From assembly GCA_003988855.1 (NCBI GenBank), contig QYAI01000026.1:248001-312000 (forward strand): DNA of 64,000 nt, given 5' to 3'. Position 1 is the stretch's first letter, and every line of letters starts with the position of its first letter. Shown here in pieces: positions 45,936 to 58,081 of this stretch. A program made the translations under genes and the position numbers. Under the pieces are notes generated by a model, which worked only from the letters and a program-made list of their open reading frames with translations, was not told the DNA's origin and did not search any database. Source of the stretch: Arachnopeziza araneosa. Lineage: Eukaryota > Ascomycota > Leotiomycetes > Helotiales > Arachnopezizaceae.

Positions 45936-48900
45936 TCAACTCTCCACCCTCACTCTCTGCAGCATAACAGGCACATCACTCAAGTCAACACCGTACATCT
46001 CTCTTTGCCCTATGCTTTTCCTTCCTCCTTGTCCTCCTCGGCCCATAGCCCCAGTGCCAGCAGACCCACTAATGCCGAGCCCAGCCTCAAAGTTATATCC
46101 CAAGCCCCCACTATACCGATCGAGGATCAGCATCTCCTCTTGACTGGTCATACTGAGTGTGGGACTTAGTTGTGAGTTTGAAGATCTCGGCTTTAAGACT
46201 TGGGCCTGGGGATAGAAATGTGTGGATGGTGAAGGTGGATAAAAGTTTGGTGCTGGTGTGGGAGCAGAAACTTGGGCGTGGTAGCTTGAAATTGACTTGG
46301 GTATTGTGGGAAAGCTTTCCGCGAATTCGGGGTTGGCACCAAGGGTATCCTGAGGTTGTGTGCTTGGGAAAGGGTAGGGGGGATAAGGATGAGGACGAGA
46401 CTGGGCGGACCAGGTGAGTTTCTGCTGCTCTGTCCAACCGGTCACTTGACTCTGGTCGAAAGAACGTCGAGATCCTTGCAAAAGGGTGGGTGGAAGCGCC
46501 GGGACATTTTGAGATTGCTGCGACACATCGAAGGAGCGGCGACTAGCTTGCAAGGTGTGTTGAACAGGTGTGTCGAAGCTCCTACGATTCTCACCGAGCA
46601 GCGGCGTGGAGACTGGACTTGGGCTTGCTTTTCTCATGCCCATCTGGCCTGTTTGGCTTGGGAGTGTGTCTATGCTCAATCTTTTGGTTGGTATCGGCGG
46701 TTCTGGCACCACACGATCCATGCTTTGTCTCTTCTTCATAAAGGCTTGATTCTCTTCGGCATTCTTTGTAGGTTCCCATGGTTGGGGAGCAAATCCAACA
46801 GACCTGCTCCTCTTCTCGGCGCTGTCCTGGCTACTCATCTCGGAACGACTTAAGCGAGCAAGCTCTTTCTTAGAAGGCGCAGGTCGGCGGACATCCATGC
46901 TAAGACGAGCGCTTGGATCAGGGTTGGAAGGCTGCGAGTGGCGGATACCACTTTGTCTTCTGGCAATGGTTCGTTCAAGCTCATCCTGTGACAAAGTTTC
47001 TGTACGCTGAATATCCATGCTACGGCGAGAATTGTGATCTGGCTGAGCTTGGAAACCAATAGAGGAGCTCTGGAGAGGTGGCTCGATTGTATTTTCTACA
47101 GGGCGGCCTCTGTACGGCACATTGTGCTCTTGGAAGTTTAGACCTCGTTCCGAAGAGTCAGATCTTGTCAAATTCATACTCCTCCGTTGATTTAAAGAAT
47201 GCTCTGGCTTTTCGATACTTTCGATACTATCTCTTCTGTTCTGCTTGAGGTTTCCGGCTGACCGACGTCGCTGAGACCAAAATTTCCGACTTGGTTCCCA
47301 CAACGAATCATCAGGTGGAGTAGCTGCAGCCGTAATGTTGGTAAGCGTATCTTCGTTCCGCAGTGCAAAATACTCCTGGCTGGGACTTGGGGATGGCGGG
47401 CTCCTCGTCAAGGCCGTGTTGCGCTGAGTTTTCATGGACACAGGTGGCTTGTTCGCGAATCGCTCTGACCTTGGACTCGTGGCTGCAGGTTCAAATTCCT
47501 GGCTCTGCTTTCGCTCAATCTGCGCATAGAATGTTTGGTCTTGTAACTGAGACCCGATATGGGGTGATGGTCCAGGAGGTGGGGGAGGTTGATAAGTGGA
47601 GAAAATAGAACGTGGCCCGCGATTTGCATGTGCTTGCGGCGGGTAAGCTCGAAGAGACCGGCGAGATGAGTTGGATACCAAGCTGGGCTGCGATTTCTTG
47701 GATTTGAGAGTTTTGGGCGATTGTGGAAGATTTTCATTCGAAGATCGAGTGCTGAGGGCCTTGAAAGTGTCACTTGCTTGATAACCTGCGATTGAGCTAA
47801 TTAAATGGCTGTCTGTTGGGCCTCGAATAGCATCTACTTTTCTTGTGGATTTAATCTCCGGCTCAAGGCTCATTTCTTCCGCATCAGTAGGGCTGTTTTG
47901 TTGCTTCCTACTTGCATTACTTGAACGGCGTCGCCACTCTTGTCTCTGAGGCTCTCGGGTAGATGCAGAAGCATGAATAACATCACCTTCTGCCTTTAAA
48001 GAGTTGTACTTGGAAGTCGGAGCAGGCATCGAGGGAGCAGGATCGGGCGCTTGATACAAGCGTCTTAAAGCTGGCACTGAAATATTTGTTGAGACTAGCC
48101 CTGAACTTGGTGCTGGACGAGGTTGGATCGATGGAATCTCTGGCGCAGTTCGGGCGGGCTCGGAAGGGGCTTTAGTCAGAGGAGAGGAAGCTATCGGTAG
48201 TTCCAATTTCAAGGAAGGTGATGCTTCACTAGTTGTAACGGAGCTGAGAAGGCCGGCCGACCTAGCTAGTTGAGACGGAAGAGATTGCCTATCATTTTGG
48301 CGTTTCTGCGACGGACTTGAACCATTCGTAGTGTTTTGAGCGGTCCCTTTCGTCACATTTGGCTCCCCCAAGGCTATTTGGCTCGGGTCTCGCTTTGTCT
48401 CCTGAATCTCGGGCTCTTGTAACTTTAATGCAACAGGAAGTCTAGGAGCAAGTAGTTCCGGAGACGGTTTAGCAAGCTCTCTTTGAGAATTTGAGCCGAG
48501 AGCTTTCCTAGGCGGGCTCTGTGGTGGAGTGGGACCTAGACTCCTCCTCACATCCTTTCGCGGGGGGCTCTCAGGAGCTTCTTTTTCTCTGAAATTTGCA
48601 GCCAGACTCCGACGTCCCCAATCTCTTGGTGGTCGTTTCACTGGAGCTTGATTATCAATCGTTTGCTCCACCGATAATGGAGAATCGCTTTTCACTCCAC
48701 TTCTTCGTTCCATAACGGCTACACCTCGAGAAACCTGGACCATATCAGGTGTTATTCTCTCCCTCTCCTTTCTTGGGCCTCGAGGAAACAGCTCTCCAGT
48801 CGGACTGGCCGTTGGATCTTCCGGAATAGATTGTTCAACTGGCACAGCTGGTAAGCTTTTCTGCAACCGTGCGAAACCAAGTTCTTCTCGAACTTCCATG

Positions 48901-51426
48901 GAGCCCACCGAAAAGATGGTTCCTAGTGTCTCCTTTGAAGCCGTACGACGAAGTTGTGTTGCTAGGGGGGGAGGCGCATTATAATTTGGAGGCAAGGTAT
49001 TCTTAAAAGAGTTCACTGGAAATTCTTGCTCCCTCTTTTCAAGCTGTTTCCGGGCTTCTAAACTCGGCTTTGGGATTCTTAGCTGCTCACTTAAGCCTCT
49101 CAACGCCTGGACCGTGAAAGGCTGCTGGGGAGATTCTTCTGTCCTCGGCTTCTGCGGCGGAAGGGAGTCTCTTTTGAATTTGTTTCCCAGTCTCCATCTT
49201 GAGCTAGTCATAGATGGAGCAGTAGAAGCGGCGGTACTTACTAATGAAACTGAGGAAAGCTCAGATATAGCGGGGGAAGTTTCCCGCGAAAAAGACTCAT
49301 AAACAGCTTTGGGGATAGCCGACATGGTCTCATCAGTATCATTGGTTTTTCGATCCTTCTTCCCCATAAGATTGCCTGATGACTTCCTCAGACTGACGGG
49401 TGGGCCTGAAGCCTTTCTCAAGGACTCTCTTGATGGTGCTTTTGGTACCTGTTTCGGTAACGCAGGCAAGCTCCTCTGCAACCTCAACTTCTGCGTTTCT
49501 GAAGAAGCAGACGAGGCAAAGGAGTATGCTGTGCCAGAGCTAACGCGAGCCAATTCTGCTTTTCTGCTGCCTTCGTTTGCCAGTAATGAGGATTCATTCT
49601 TCTCCCCCCTCAAGGATCTTAAAGAGATATTGGAGCTGTAACCTGAGTCTGCTTTCGCAAGAGGTCTCTTTTTGCTCAGCAATTCCAAGGGCCTTTTAGC
49701 AAGTCTGGCTATATCTGCAATATCTAGTCCGTAGCCTGAATCTTTCGAATCAGATCGTGGAATAATGGGCGCGCTTATTGTTGGCGTTAGGGGCTCAGCG
49801 TCAAAGAGGGAATCTTCAACAGCCATATGCTTAGATGTAGTTTCGAGGTGAGGAGTGATAGGAGGAGAGGAGGTGAAGCTGAACGGAGAGAGTGCGAGGT
49901 CTTGAATTAAATCTTGGGAATTTATTTCCACTGAGCGAGTTTGGATTGTCTTCTCCCCTCTAGTGAAGTCTGGCTCAGAATCCAAAACATTTGGAAGATC
50001 GAGCTTGAAGTCAAACGGATCGAAAGATAGATCTGGAAGTGGGAGAGGAAGATGTGTATCAACCCTTAGGATTGTCTTCTCTGGTTCTTGTGATCGATGG
50101 AGAGGCGACTCTGAGTGAACTGTCCAATCCGGTTTTGAGGCAGGCACTCCAGGTATGACAGTCCTACTCGTGTCCCTCTTACCAGTGCTCTTCGGCGATC
50201 CCGAGGGGCGTCCCCTCTTCATACTCAAAACGTCCTCATCTCTCTCCACATCTATACTTGGTTCTCGCTCGCTAGGGGTTGGACTGGCGGTCCCGTTCAC
50301 TATGCGTAATGTCCCTAATTTGAAAGCTCCAATATGCCCATAGTCTGTCTCTGTAGGTGTTGCGGTGCGTTGGGAATCGAGAAGAAAGTCTGGTGTAGGG
50401 CGTAGCATATGAACTGATCCAGGAGTGGATTCTTTGGACTCTTGGATGTCAAGATATTGTTTCTGTGAGGCACTATAGCTCGGTTGATAGTTATAGCGTT
50501 CGGGCAATTGCTCTGCCTGTCCTTGGAGATTCTCGAAAGATGGTACCCGAGTTGTAGGCATGCTCTGTCTAAACTGACCATCGAAATAACTTGTTCTAGT
50601 AGCCACACCATGTTGCTGTAGAGACTTCCGCCGTATAGGCCCGTGAATTGCTGTTTCTGAATTTGTCCTTGATCGTAACCCACTGACAGATGTACGTTTT
50701 GAGTCGTACCTAGAGACCATATATTCATCATCACCAGTCTCTGAATTCGTTATGGATCTCAATCCCGTACTTGTGCGTTTACTGTCATATCTTGCGATCA
50801 TTGAATCTTCAGGTGCAGATATTTGTGTTGGTTGAAGCTCATTTGTCATATTCATTTGTGTGTTGTGTTGCTGATCATGTGGGTTTTGTTGTGCTGACCA
50901 TCTATGTGTTCGTTCTCGAAAGGCAGGTCGTTCTCTGCTACTTCAATTGCTGTGTTAGCAGATTCTTTATAGAAGGGTCAAATGCAACTTACTCTTGGAC
51001 AGGTGCTTCATACTGAGACTCTGTTGCTGTAATCGAATTTGCTCTCGACCTCTGCTGTATGCTATAACGATCCAGCATCTGTTCGTTCGGTCCCTGCTCG
51101 CTAAAGTTCTGGAATGCTTCGGGCTCCGGGTCTGGCTCTTCGGCTTTCTTGCTAGCTTTCAATCTGAAAAGAGACATCCTCTTCTTCTTCGGTGGGTCGC
51201 CTTTCGGCCTCTCCCCCGCTTCGGTATTCGGAGGCCATGATTCTGAATTCAATGTTGAAAGGCGGTTCCCGACCGAGCTAATTGAGTTGCGACGACTGCC
51301 TTGTACCGATGATCGTCTTGGATTCAATGTCGTACCGCTCGAATGAGTGTTCGTCCTTGGCTTTGAGAGCTTATTTGCGGGTCGGCGACTTGTAGAGTGG
51401 CGCGGCACTGATTGTTGGTTCCCCAT
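45936..51426 (-). CDS. Large disordered protein with N-myristoylation motif (MGNQQS) and R-x-S-[MFI]-[DN] repeats
   Basis: Two exons, 51426-50993 and about 50937-45936 (55-bp intron with a tandem AAG-TAG-CAG acceptor), give about 1,811 aa. The start MGNQQSVPRHS fits N-myristoylation (Gly2, Ser6), implying membrane attachment, helped by the basic stretch PPKKKRMSLFRLKASKK near residue 80. The rest is almost all Ser/Pro/Arg/Gln disorder with no enzyme fold. A block of about 26 residues (RYDSKRTS...GLRS...TNSET) is duplicated near 190-240. Residues about 1394-1640 hold eight motifs of the form R-x-S-[MFI]-[DN] (RRSMN, RRSMD, RLSMD, RQSMD, RLSID and RRSFD three times), which look like basophilic-kinase sites. 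I know no function. A lipid-anchored scaffold controlled by phosphorylation is an inference. Upstream in-frame ATGs were not used because MGNQQS is the better start. Confidence 0.88.
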
Positions 51427-54142
51427 GGTGACAAAGGAAAGTAAGCCCAATTCCCAACCGTATGATTCATACCTCCATATTCTTTTCCAGAAGTAACATT
51501 GAAGATCAAAGAAGCAACCCAAGCTAGAAACCCAAGGGAAGATCAGAGGGGACGAGAGCAGGTGCGGAGCTGAGGTAGGACGATGAGACGAAAACAGCTG
51601 GGCTGGGTATCTGACAGGGCACACCTCAAGCCAGGGTCGTGATAGAGACAACCTTAACTAACAATTCCCAGTGCCGATAATATGATGGCCAGGGCAAGGT
51701 CAGAGAGGAAGGGTAAGTTTGGAGCGAGGCCCAGGAGACGCAATGGGGCAGGCAGCCTTTCACGCCTTGCCCACGTTTCAGAACGGCGCAGCTCGGCCGG
51801 ATTTGCAGTATCGAATCGCTTCACACCAAGACAGGCTGTTACAACGACAGCGCTGATGGGCCAATTGATGCGGAACCAAAGATGAGGATGAAGAGGGTAA
51901 AAGAAAAGACAGAGAGAAAGGAGGGCAATTTTTGGAAGGGACTGCACCTTGTATGTATGTTGTTGCCATGTCCTGAGTGAGGAGCGCCAGACTGGCTACT
52001 TTGTCTCAGTTGGGATACGCCATGGTGACCAGGCGGTAGAAGGCGCAAAAACAAGCCGAAAATAATGTCAACATGGTTCGCTCCATCGCCCATGCACTAG
52101 AGGGATCTGGGCAAAAGCGTGCATTCAGCGGCAGCGTGGTTGGGGAGGTGGACATGATCTTCAATAAGCCTGTCGCATCAATATCTCCTAAACGAGAGAT
52201 GTGGCGGTGCGGCCGCAGCTGTGGCTGCCCGTCCCTCCAATAGCACGCGGCTGATGCTGCTTTCTTGCTGCTTCTCCACTGCATCGTCAGGGGGCGTGTG
52301 GCGGCTGACAAGCTCTTTGTTGAGGCGGTGAATCTGAGACCTGCTTACTGCCATGTAACTCCAAGGCCGGACAGCAGGATTCTAGGAACAACAAACCTGA
52401 AAAGTGCGCGGGATGCCTTTCAGCAATGTTCTGGCGGCACTTGGGCATTCAAACGTCTCCCAGTGCGATATGACACTGCCGGTCTCGCTATCAACAGGCT
52501 CCGGTGTCAAGCGACGCGGATGATATCATGGATTCTGCTCGCTCTTCTACCTCCCGTAACTTGTTTTGGCGGGACGAGAGGGTTTGAAAGATCCAGCCTA
52601 AGGAAACCCGAAGCATGCAAGAGCGTTAAAAAAAAGCCCGCTGGAGAGACATTTGTCGGCACTGCAATAACCATCGTAATAAGGAGGAATACTCTCCTGG
52701 ACTCGCCGCCTCATGATCAATGAGAGTCTCGAGTTTTTCAACTACAATGGTGGGGCGCTGGTCTGATCCTGGAGAATGGATTACGGACCCGTCCCAGCTT
52801 TTCATGCACAAATGCCTTGCACGAAATCGACTCGGACACTTCTAAATAATCTCACTTGCCTCTGCCCTTAATTTAGTCCACCTGGAGATGGCTCCGGCCT
52901 TGCACAGAAAAGACCTCAGGCCCTCCTCTTCTGGCCCACCCGGTCATCACGGTTCTCCTTTTCGGAAGCGACGGCACGTGATCTGAAACCGAGATGAGCA
53001 ACGGCGGGACGGAGCTTGCTAGATGAAGGCCGCTCCGTTTCCCATCTATCTGATGTTTCAGTAGAGTTGGCAAAATAAAGTCCATCTTCTCCCCTCGTGT
53101 TTTCAATCTCAGCCCCCATATGCACACGTGATTCGCTCCGTCAGCTTGAATGTCCGTTCAAGACATTCTGATACCTCATCTCAGCGCTTCATCAATCCTT
53201 TGACGCCAGCAGCTGAGGCTATATGCGGTAACGATGGCCCTGATTCCTATCATTAGATCCCAAGTTAATCTTTTCCAAGCGCGGATGGACCCTTCATGTC
53301 GAGGTATCACGATCGATCATAATATTTACTTCTGCTCGGATAGCCCCTGTTTTCGGTCGGGATGGCGTGCCGCAGCGCTCAGCTCGCCCGTATTCGTCCC
53401 AAAACGCGTCCAAATTGCTTGTCAATATTAGGCGCCTCATATCATAACAGATCTCACTATTGCTCGGTGCCCCTCATGAATCTCGCCCTTCGTGTTGCCC
53501 CTCCAGAGCGTGGTGGTGGTCGAGGTCGTGTTACAGAGAGACGAGGCCTGCCGGGCTGGGATAGGGACGGCTCTTTGCAGACGGCGAATGGAAAATCGTT
53601 ATCTCGGGCCAGGAGATCGTCAACGAATCAAGCACGCAGGGCTGGGGATGCTGAATGTTTACTGTGCACCGAGACTACTGTACCGATAACTACCACGCAG
53701 AAGAGGGGTATACGAAGCAGGAGGAAGGGATTGCTAAGAGCATCAAAGAAGCTGCAACGATGAAGTCGCATCTTCCATGTCCAGCTGGACATCTTCGACC
53801 CACCGAACAAGCCCAAGGCATTAGAAGCTCTTGTCGAAGCTCTTCCCGATTACGCTCCCCTGAAAGTCGGGCCTCACCTACCGTGCTCGCCCTCTCCAGC
53901 ACCGCCAATCGCTTACTCCTCCGGAAAACAACGGACATCGGCCTCTCCACACTGGTTTTCTGGACAGCCACGACCCATCACCGCCCAATCAGCGCGAGTC
54001 TCGATCATTATCTCCCACTCCATGTGGTGTCGAAATTCGAGACCTCGAGAGAAGATAGCGACTGAACTGCATCTGCCCAACGACGCTTCGTGCGCAGACG
54101 ATCCAAGACCCCATCCATGTATCTATACTCGAAATTGTCGAG
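51427..54142. promoter_or_regulatory. Long divergent intergenic region, about 2.7 kb
   Basis: Separates the divergent starts of the MGNQQS gene and the Zn2Cys6 regulator. The first 150 bp on the left (51430-51600) is probably 5' UTR. Several frames of 80-152 codons occur on both strands (for example 52265-52723 and 53655-54065) but overlap each other and show no motif. A long regulatory region or long 5' leader with upstream ORFs is likely. No RNA gene was recognised. Confidence 0.45.
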
Positions 54143-56718
54143 ATGGAAGCCATAACCATCCCATCGCCTTCAGCTTTCCTATCCTCGCCGGTGATGAAAC
54201 CAGAACCACAACCTCCTCCCAAACGTAAACCACCCGCGACGAAATCTGCCAGCACGTCAAAGAAGCCAACCGGCGTCGTCAAACCCAAACAATCCAAGAG
54301 TAGAAATGGTATGCCTCTTGAGCTGCTGGTGGCCTTATCGCCGACGTGATAAGCCGAGCTGAGCGCTGACGGGATTTGATACAGGTTGCATAACATGCAA
54401 AGCGAAGAGATTAAAGTGCGATGAGACCCATCCATCATGCCAACAATGCCACAAAAGGAGTGTCACTTGTGGAGGATACAAGAAAGATTTCAAGTGGAGA
54501 CCATTCGAGGAAACAACCTTTATCAATAAAACTGCCCCGACCAAGCAGAAACGAAGTATGGAGTCCATAGCTGAATAGAACAACTCTAACAGAGAATAGC
54601 TCCTTCGAGTGCGCCGAAAGGGAATGCCGCGCTGGCTCTCAGCCCATCCTCAGATGGATCTTCTTCAACGCCACACGAGGAGGTAGAGGTTGATGCCACC
54701 ATTGGGGATACCTACTTATCAGCCTCTACCCCTACTCCGCTTCCAACTTTCACAACTCCCAACTTCTCGGATCTCAACTATTCCAACTCGCCATCCAACA
54801 TGTTTGATATGAGCACACCTCCGTACATGCGAGAATTACCTCGTCCCCGCATAGAGGCAGACACAATTACAAGAAGTCTGAGCAGTTTATTTGAGGATAA
54901 CACTCTTGCTCCACCAGAGCCTTCTTCCAGGCGCTCTTCCGGTCAATCCCCAAGACTGATTGATCTCCTACTCCCAGGATCAGAACTTAATGCAAGACCT
55001 GGGACGGTCACCATTCCTCCTTTAGCAATGCCCACACCAGCTATTGAGATGAGTCCTGTTATGGATCAACAATTCCTCTCTCCTATGGATATGACCCAGA
55101 AAACACCTGTAGAAGATGATGTCGAAGAAATCATCCGAGAACCAGAACAAGACATGTGGATGTCTCTCGGTGGTCCAGTGCCCATACCTAGGCCTGAGTC
55201 TCCTGTAGCTACCCCAATCTACCTCCAGCCGGAAGTCCAAGCTGGAAGTCCTGAGATGTTGATGCTACGCTTCGACAAGCAGACCTGTGGTATCTTGTCA
55301 GTCAAAGATGGACCGACTGAGAATCCATGGAGAACCTTGGTGTGGCCGTTGGCAAGAGATTCGCCCGCTTTGTATCATGCTATTGCCTCAATGACAGCCT
55401 TTCACACTTCAAAAGAGCGCCCAGCCTTACGGGTGGAGGGAATGGAGCATATGCGTCGCAGTATCCGCTCCCTCGCAACCGGCATTGAGAAGATGCGAAC
55501 AGACACGGCCCTTGCGACAACTTTAGTCCTCGCCTTCTCCGAATCATGGGATCAACACATCTCTACTGGCATCGAGCACCTTCGTGGTGCTCGTATACTT
55601 GCGAATCAAGCACTTGCCTCTCACCGCAAGCAGAATATCTCAGGCGATGACCTCGCCCGACTTCGTTTCCTTTGTAATACCTTTATCTATATGGATGTTA
55701 TCGCACGCCTAACCTCGTCATCTGTAGAAGCTGATTCTTTTGACCTGCCGATGATACCTGCATCGACCACTGAGATTGACCCTCTCATGGGCCTAGCATC
55801 TACACTATTCCCTCTTATCGGCCGGGTTGCCAATCTCTGCCGCAAAGTACGAACAATGCCTCAGAACACCATCGCTATAATTGGGCAGGCAATAGAACTA
55901 AAAGAAGCGATCGTGCAATGGTCGCCTCCTCCAATCATTAGTGTGTCTCGCCCCGAAGATCCGACATCGGAAATTGAGCACGCTCTTCAAACTGCCGAAG
56001 CATATCGGTATGCTACTCTACTCTATCTGCACCAAGCGGTTCCAGAAATCCCCTCCTGGAGCTCTGAGCGCTTGGCGCAAAAAGTACTAGTTTACCTTGC
56101 AACGGTACCACTCTCCAGCCGACTTGTGATCGTCCAGATTTACCCTCTGTTAGCTGCGGGCTGTGAAGTCACAAGCAAAGAAGACAGGGAATGGGTTGAA
56201 AAACGCTGGGAAGCCATGAGTAGACGTATGTGGATTGGGAATATCGATCGCTGCTACGAAGTCATGCAGGAAGTATGGAAGCGCCGTGATGAAGCCGAAG
56301 CGTTGAAAGTTACTTCCCAAAGGTCCAAAAGTATTGCAGCAATGGTTCATTCCGAGTCTTCAAAGCGCAAATTTGAGGAGGAGCTTGCATTACAAGATGA
56401 TGGGTTCAGTTACTCGGATATGCTAAGCAGTGGTGGTTCTGCAAAAAGGCAGAGATCAAGTTTTGGCGGTGGTAGCTTTTCGGGAGATATGAGTAGTGGG
56501 GCAGTAATACAAAGAAAGAGAGTTCATGAGCCTGAGGAAGAGGAGACTATGGATAGGGAAGTTACGGTTAGAGGAAAGCTGCACTGGGTGGGAGTAATGA
56601 AGGACTGGGAATGGGAAAGTAAGTCTGTCCTATTTCCAACCCTGGTATATTCCCTTTCGTTGCTTAATTGTTTTTCCATTTGGTGTGTTTTTTGCTACTG
56701 GTATCAGAGTCGTGCTAG
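54143..56718 (+). CDS. Zn2Cys6 fungal transcription factor with Fungal_trans_2-like domain
   Basis: Exons 54143-54308, 54385-54555, 54600-56618 and a short last exon to about 56718 give about 788 aa. The binuclear zinc cluster is C57-x2-C60-x6-C67-x6-C74-x2-C77-x6-C84 (NGCITCKAKRLKCDE) and is formed only by joining exons 1 and 2. A basic Pro/Lys-rich stretch before it is a likely nuclear signal, and KKDFKWRPFEE follows. After a disordered Pro-rich linker, residues about 260-620 form the all-helical middle domain of fungal regulators (WPLARDSPALYHAIASMTAFH, GIEHLRGARIL, LYLHQAVPE). It binds DNA and regulates transcription; targets are unknown. The 3' end is uncertain: a GTAAGT donor at 56619 gives WEWEKSC with the CAG acceptor, a longer tail with the next AG, or a stop at 56737 if unspliced. 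Confidence 0.88.
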
Positions 56719-56995
56719 TACACAAGTTTGGTACTAAGTTATGCATCGGCATGAGATTTCTTTTAATCTCGCCTCAATTTGCACAGGATCGACGCTCATT
56801 GTCTCTTAAACTCAATTTCGGTTCACTACTTCTACCTATTCTATGTCATTCGAATCATATCTCGTCATATATACAAAACAGCATCTAACCCACAGTTCTA
56901 GTCCTTCTTGGTTAATCAACTACATCTTTAATCCATCAACCTTGAACAGAGAAAGAGGCCCCATACTGAGATGGAATACGGATTTTGACGACGAG

Positions 56996-58081
56996 CTACG
57001 CGCCCTCCCTAACACTCGTCCTCCTACCAAACCACTCCCTCACACCTCCTCTCAGTGCTCCCGCTCCTCCGCTACTAGCGCCACTAGCACTAGTCCGGGT
57101 GACAACCATACTATGCCTGTTTCTACCTCCAGCACCCGAATTTCCATATCCTGCGCCAGTAAACGGCACCGACCTTCCCCCAAAACCAGGTCCAACACCA
57201 CCATTTCCCACACCCACTCCATTCATCCCAAGAAATCCGTAGCCGACAAACTCTCTTCCGCTGCTAGGCATAGCTAGAGCTAGAGGTGTGTGTGCTGGTG
57301 GGCCGAAACCGCCTCGCCATGGGTCGTGTGGCCATGCCACACTCCTTCTCCTCCTCTCCTCTGCTTTCAGCCAAGCATCAGCTATACGCTGTTCCCTTTC
57401 TTGTAATCTTTCTTGCAGCGCGAAAGTGTTCGTGCCTGTTCCAGCCATAGAATGTCTATTCAGCGGCGTACGATTGACGAATGCTCCATGGTTTGAGTGG
57501 TGGCGACTTTGAGCTAAAGCTTGGTTCCTTGACGCGAGTAGGGGTGATGGACTTAGCGGCTCCTCTCGCAATGTCGAGGTTGTGGATGAGAAAGAGATGC
57601 GACTTGCTTGGAGATTAGGTTGTAGGTATAAATTTGATGGTGCCGTAGTCGTTGTAGGTGAAGGAGGCATCTCTTGGGCAGACATGTCGACTTCGTCTAC
57701 GGTCCTGTTCGTTTCTAGGACGTCTGGCTCTGCTTCTATCTCGATCTCCTGCTCGGTTTCGTCCTGGTTAGGAATTGGCGTCCTAGGCGTTGGAAGGGTG
57801 CTTTCCATCACAATATTTTCCAATGGAACATGCGAAACCCTAGATAACCTATCTTGGGTCTGATCAACCTCGGTCTCAGGAACTCGCTGACGCACACGGT
57901 CTTTCTCACCCGACGAACGATTTGAAATGAAACTGAACATGCTATCTCGCTTGCTCCGTCTCTTCTTTCCAGCCACTTCAGAAGAGGTATTTAGGTGCGC
58001 AAGAGGAGGCCGACGATTCGAGGTTGATGTATCCATTGTGGTGTCTCTTTTGCGGCGCAGACGTCCGAGTATGCGTTCCAT
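56996..58081 (-). CDS. Hypothetical protein, Ser/Arg-rich with Gly-rich C-terminus
   Basis: Single exon, 361 aa, from ATG 58081. The N-terminus is basic (MERILGRLRRKRD) and carries a second basic, Ser-containing patch (GKKRRSKRDSMFSFIS). An acidic Pro/Thr-rich middle follows, then a short helix (ALQERLQEREQRIADAWLKA) ending in EERRRRSVAWP, and a Gly-rich tail with GVREWFGRRTS at the end. No transmembrane segment or catalytic motif is visible. I do not recognise the family. RDSMF, RHSMA, RHSMV and RRRSVA resemble basophilic-kinase sites. It is convergent with the Zn2Cys6 regulator; the stop codons are less than 300 bp apart. Confidence 0.8.
   Translation of the reverse strand: MERILGRLRRKRDTTMDTSTSNRRPPLAHLNTSSEVAGKKRRSKRDSMFSFISNRSSGEKDRVRQRVPETEVDQTQDRLSRVSHVPLENIVMESTLPTPRTPIPNQDETEQEIEIEAEPDVLETNRTVDEVDMSAQEMPPSPTTTTAPSNLYLQPNLQASRISFSSTTSTLREEPLSPSPLLASRNQALAQSRHHSNHGAFVNRTPLNRHSMAGTGTNTFALQERLQEREQRIADAWLKAEERRRRSVAWPHDPWRGGFGPPAHTPLALAMPSSGREFVGYGFLGMNGVGVGNGGVGPGFGGRSVPFTGAGYGNSGAGGRNRHSMVVTRTSASGASSGGAGALRGGVREWFGRRTSVREGA

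Noticed and set aside
53655..54065. 136-codon frame upstream of the Zn2Cys6 regulator
   Set aside because: Low-complexity translation, overlaps frames on the other strand, no recognisable domain; more likely leader sequence.
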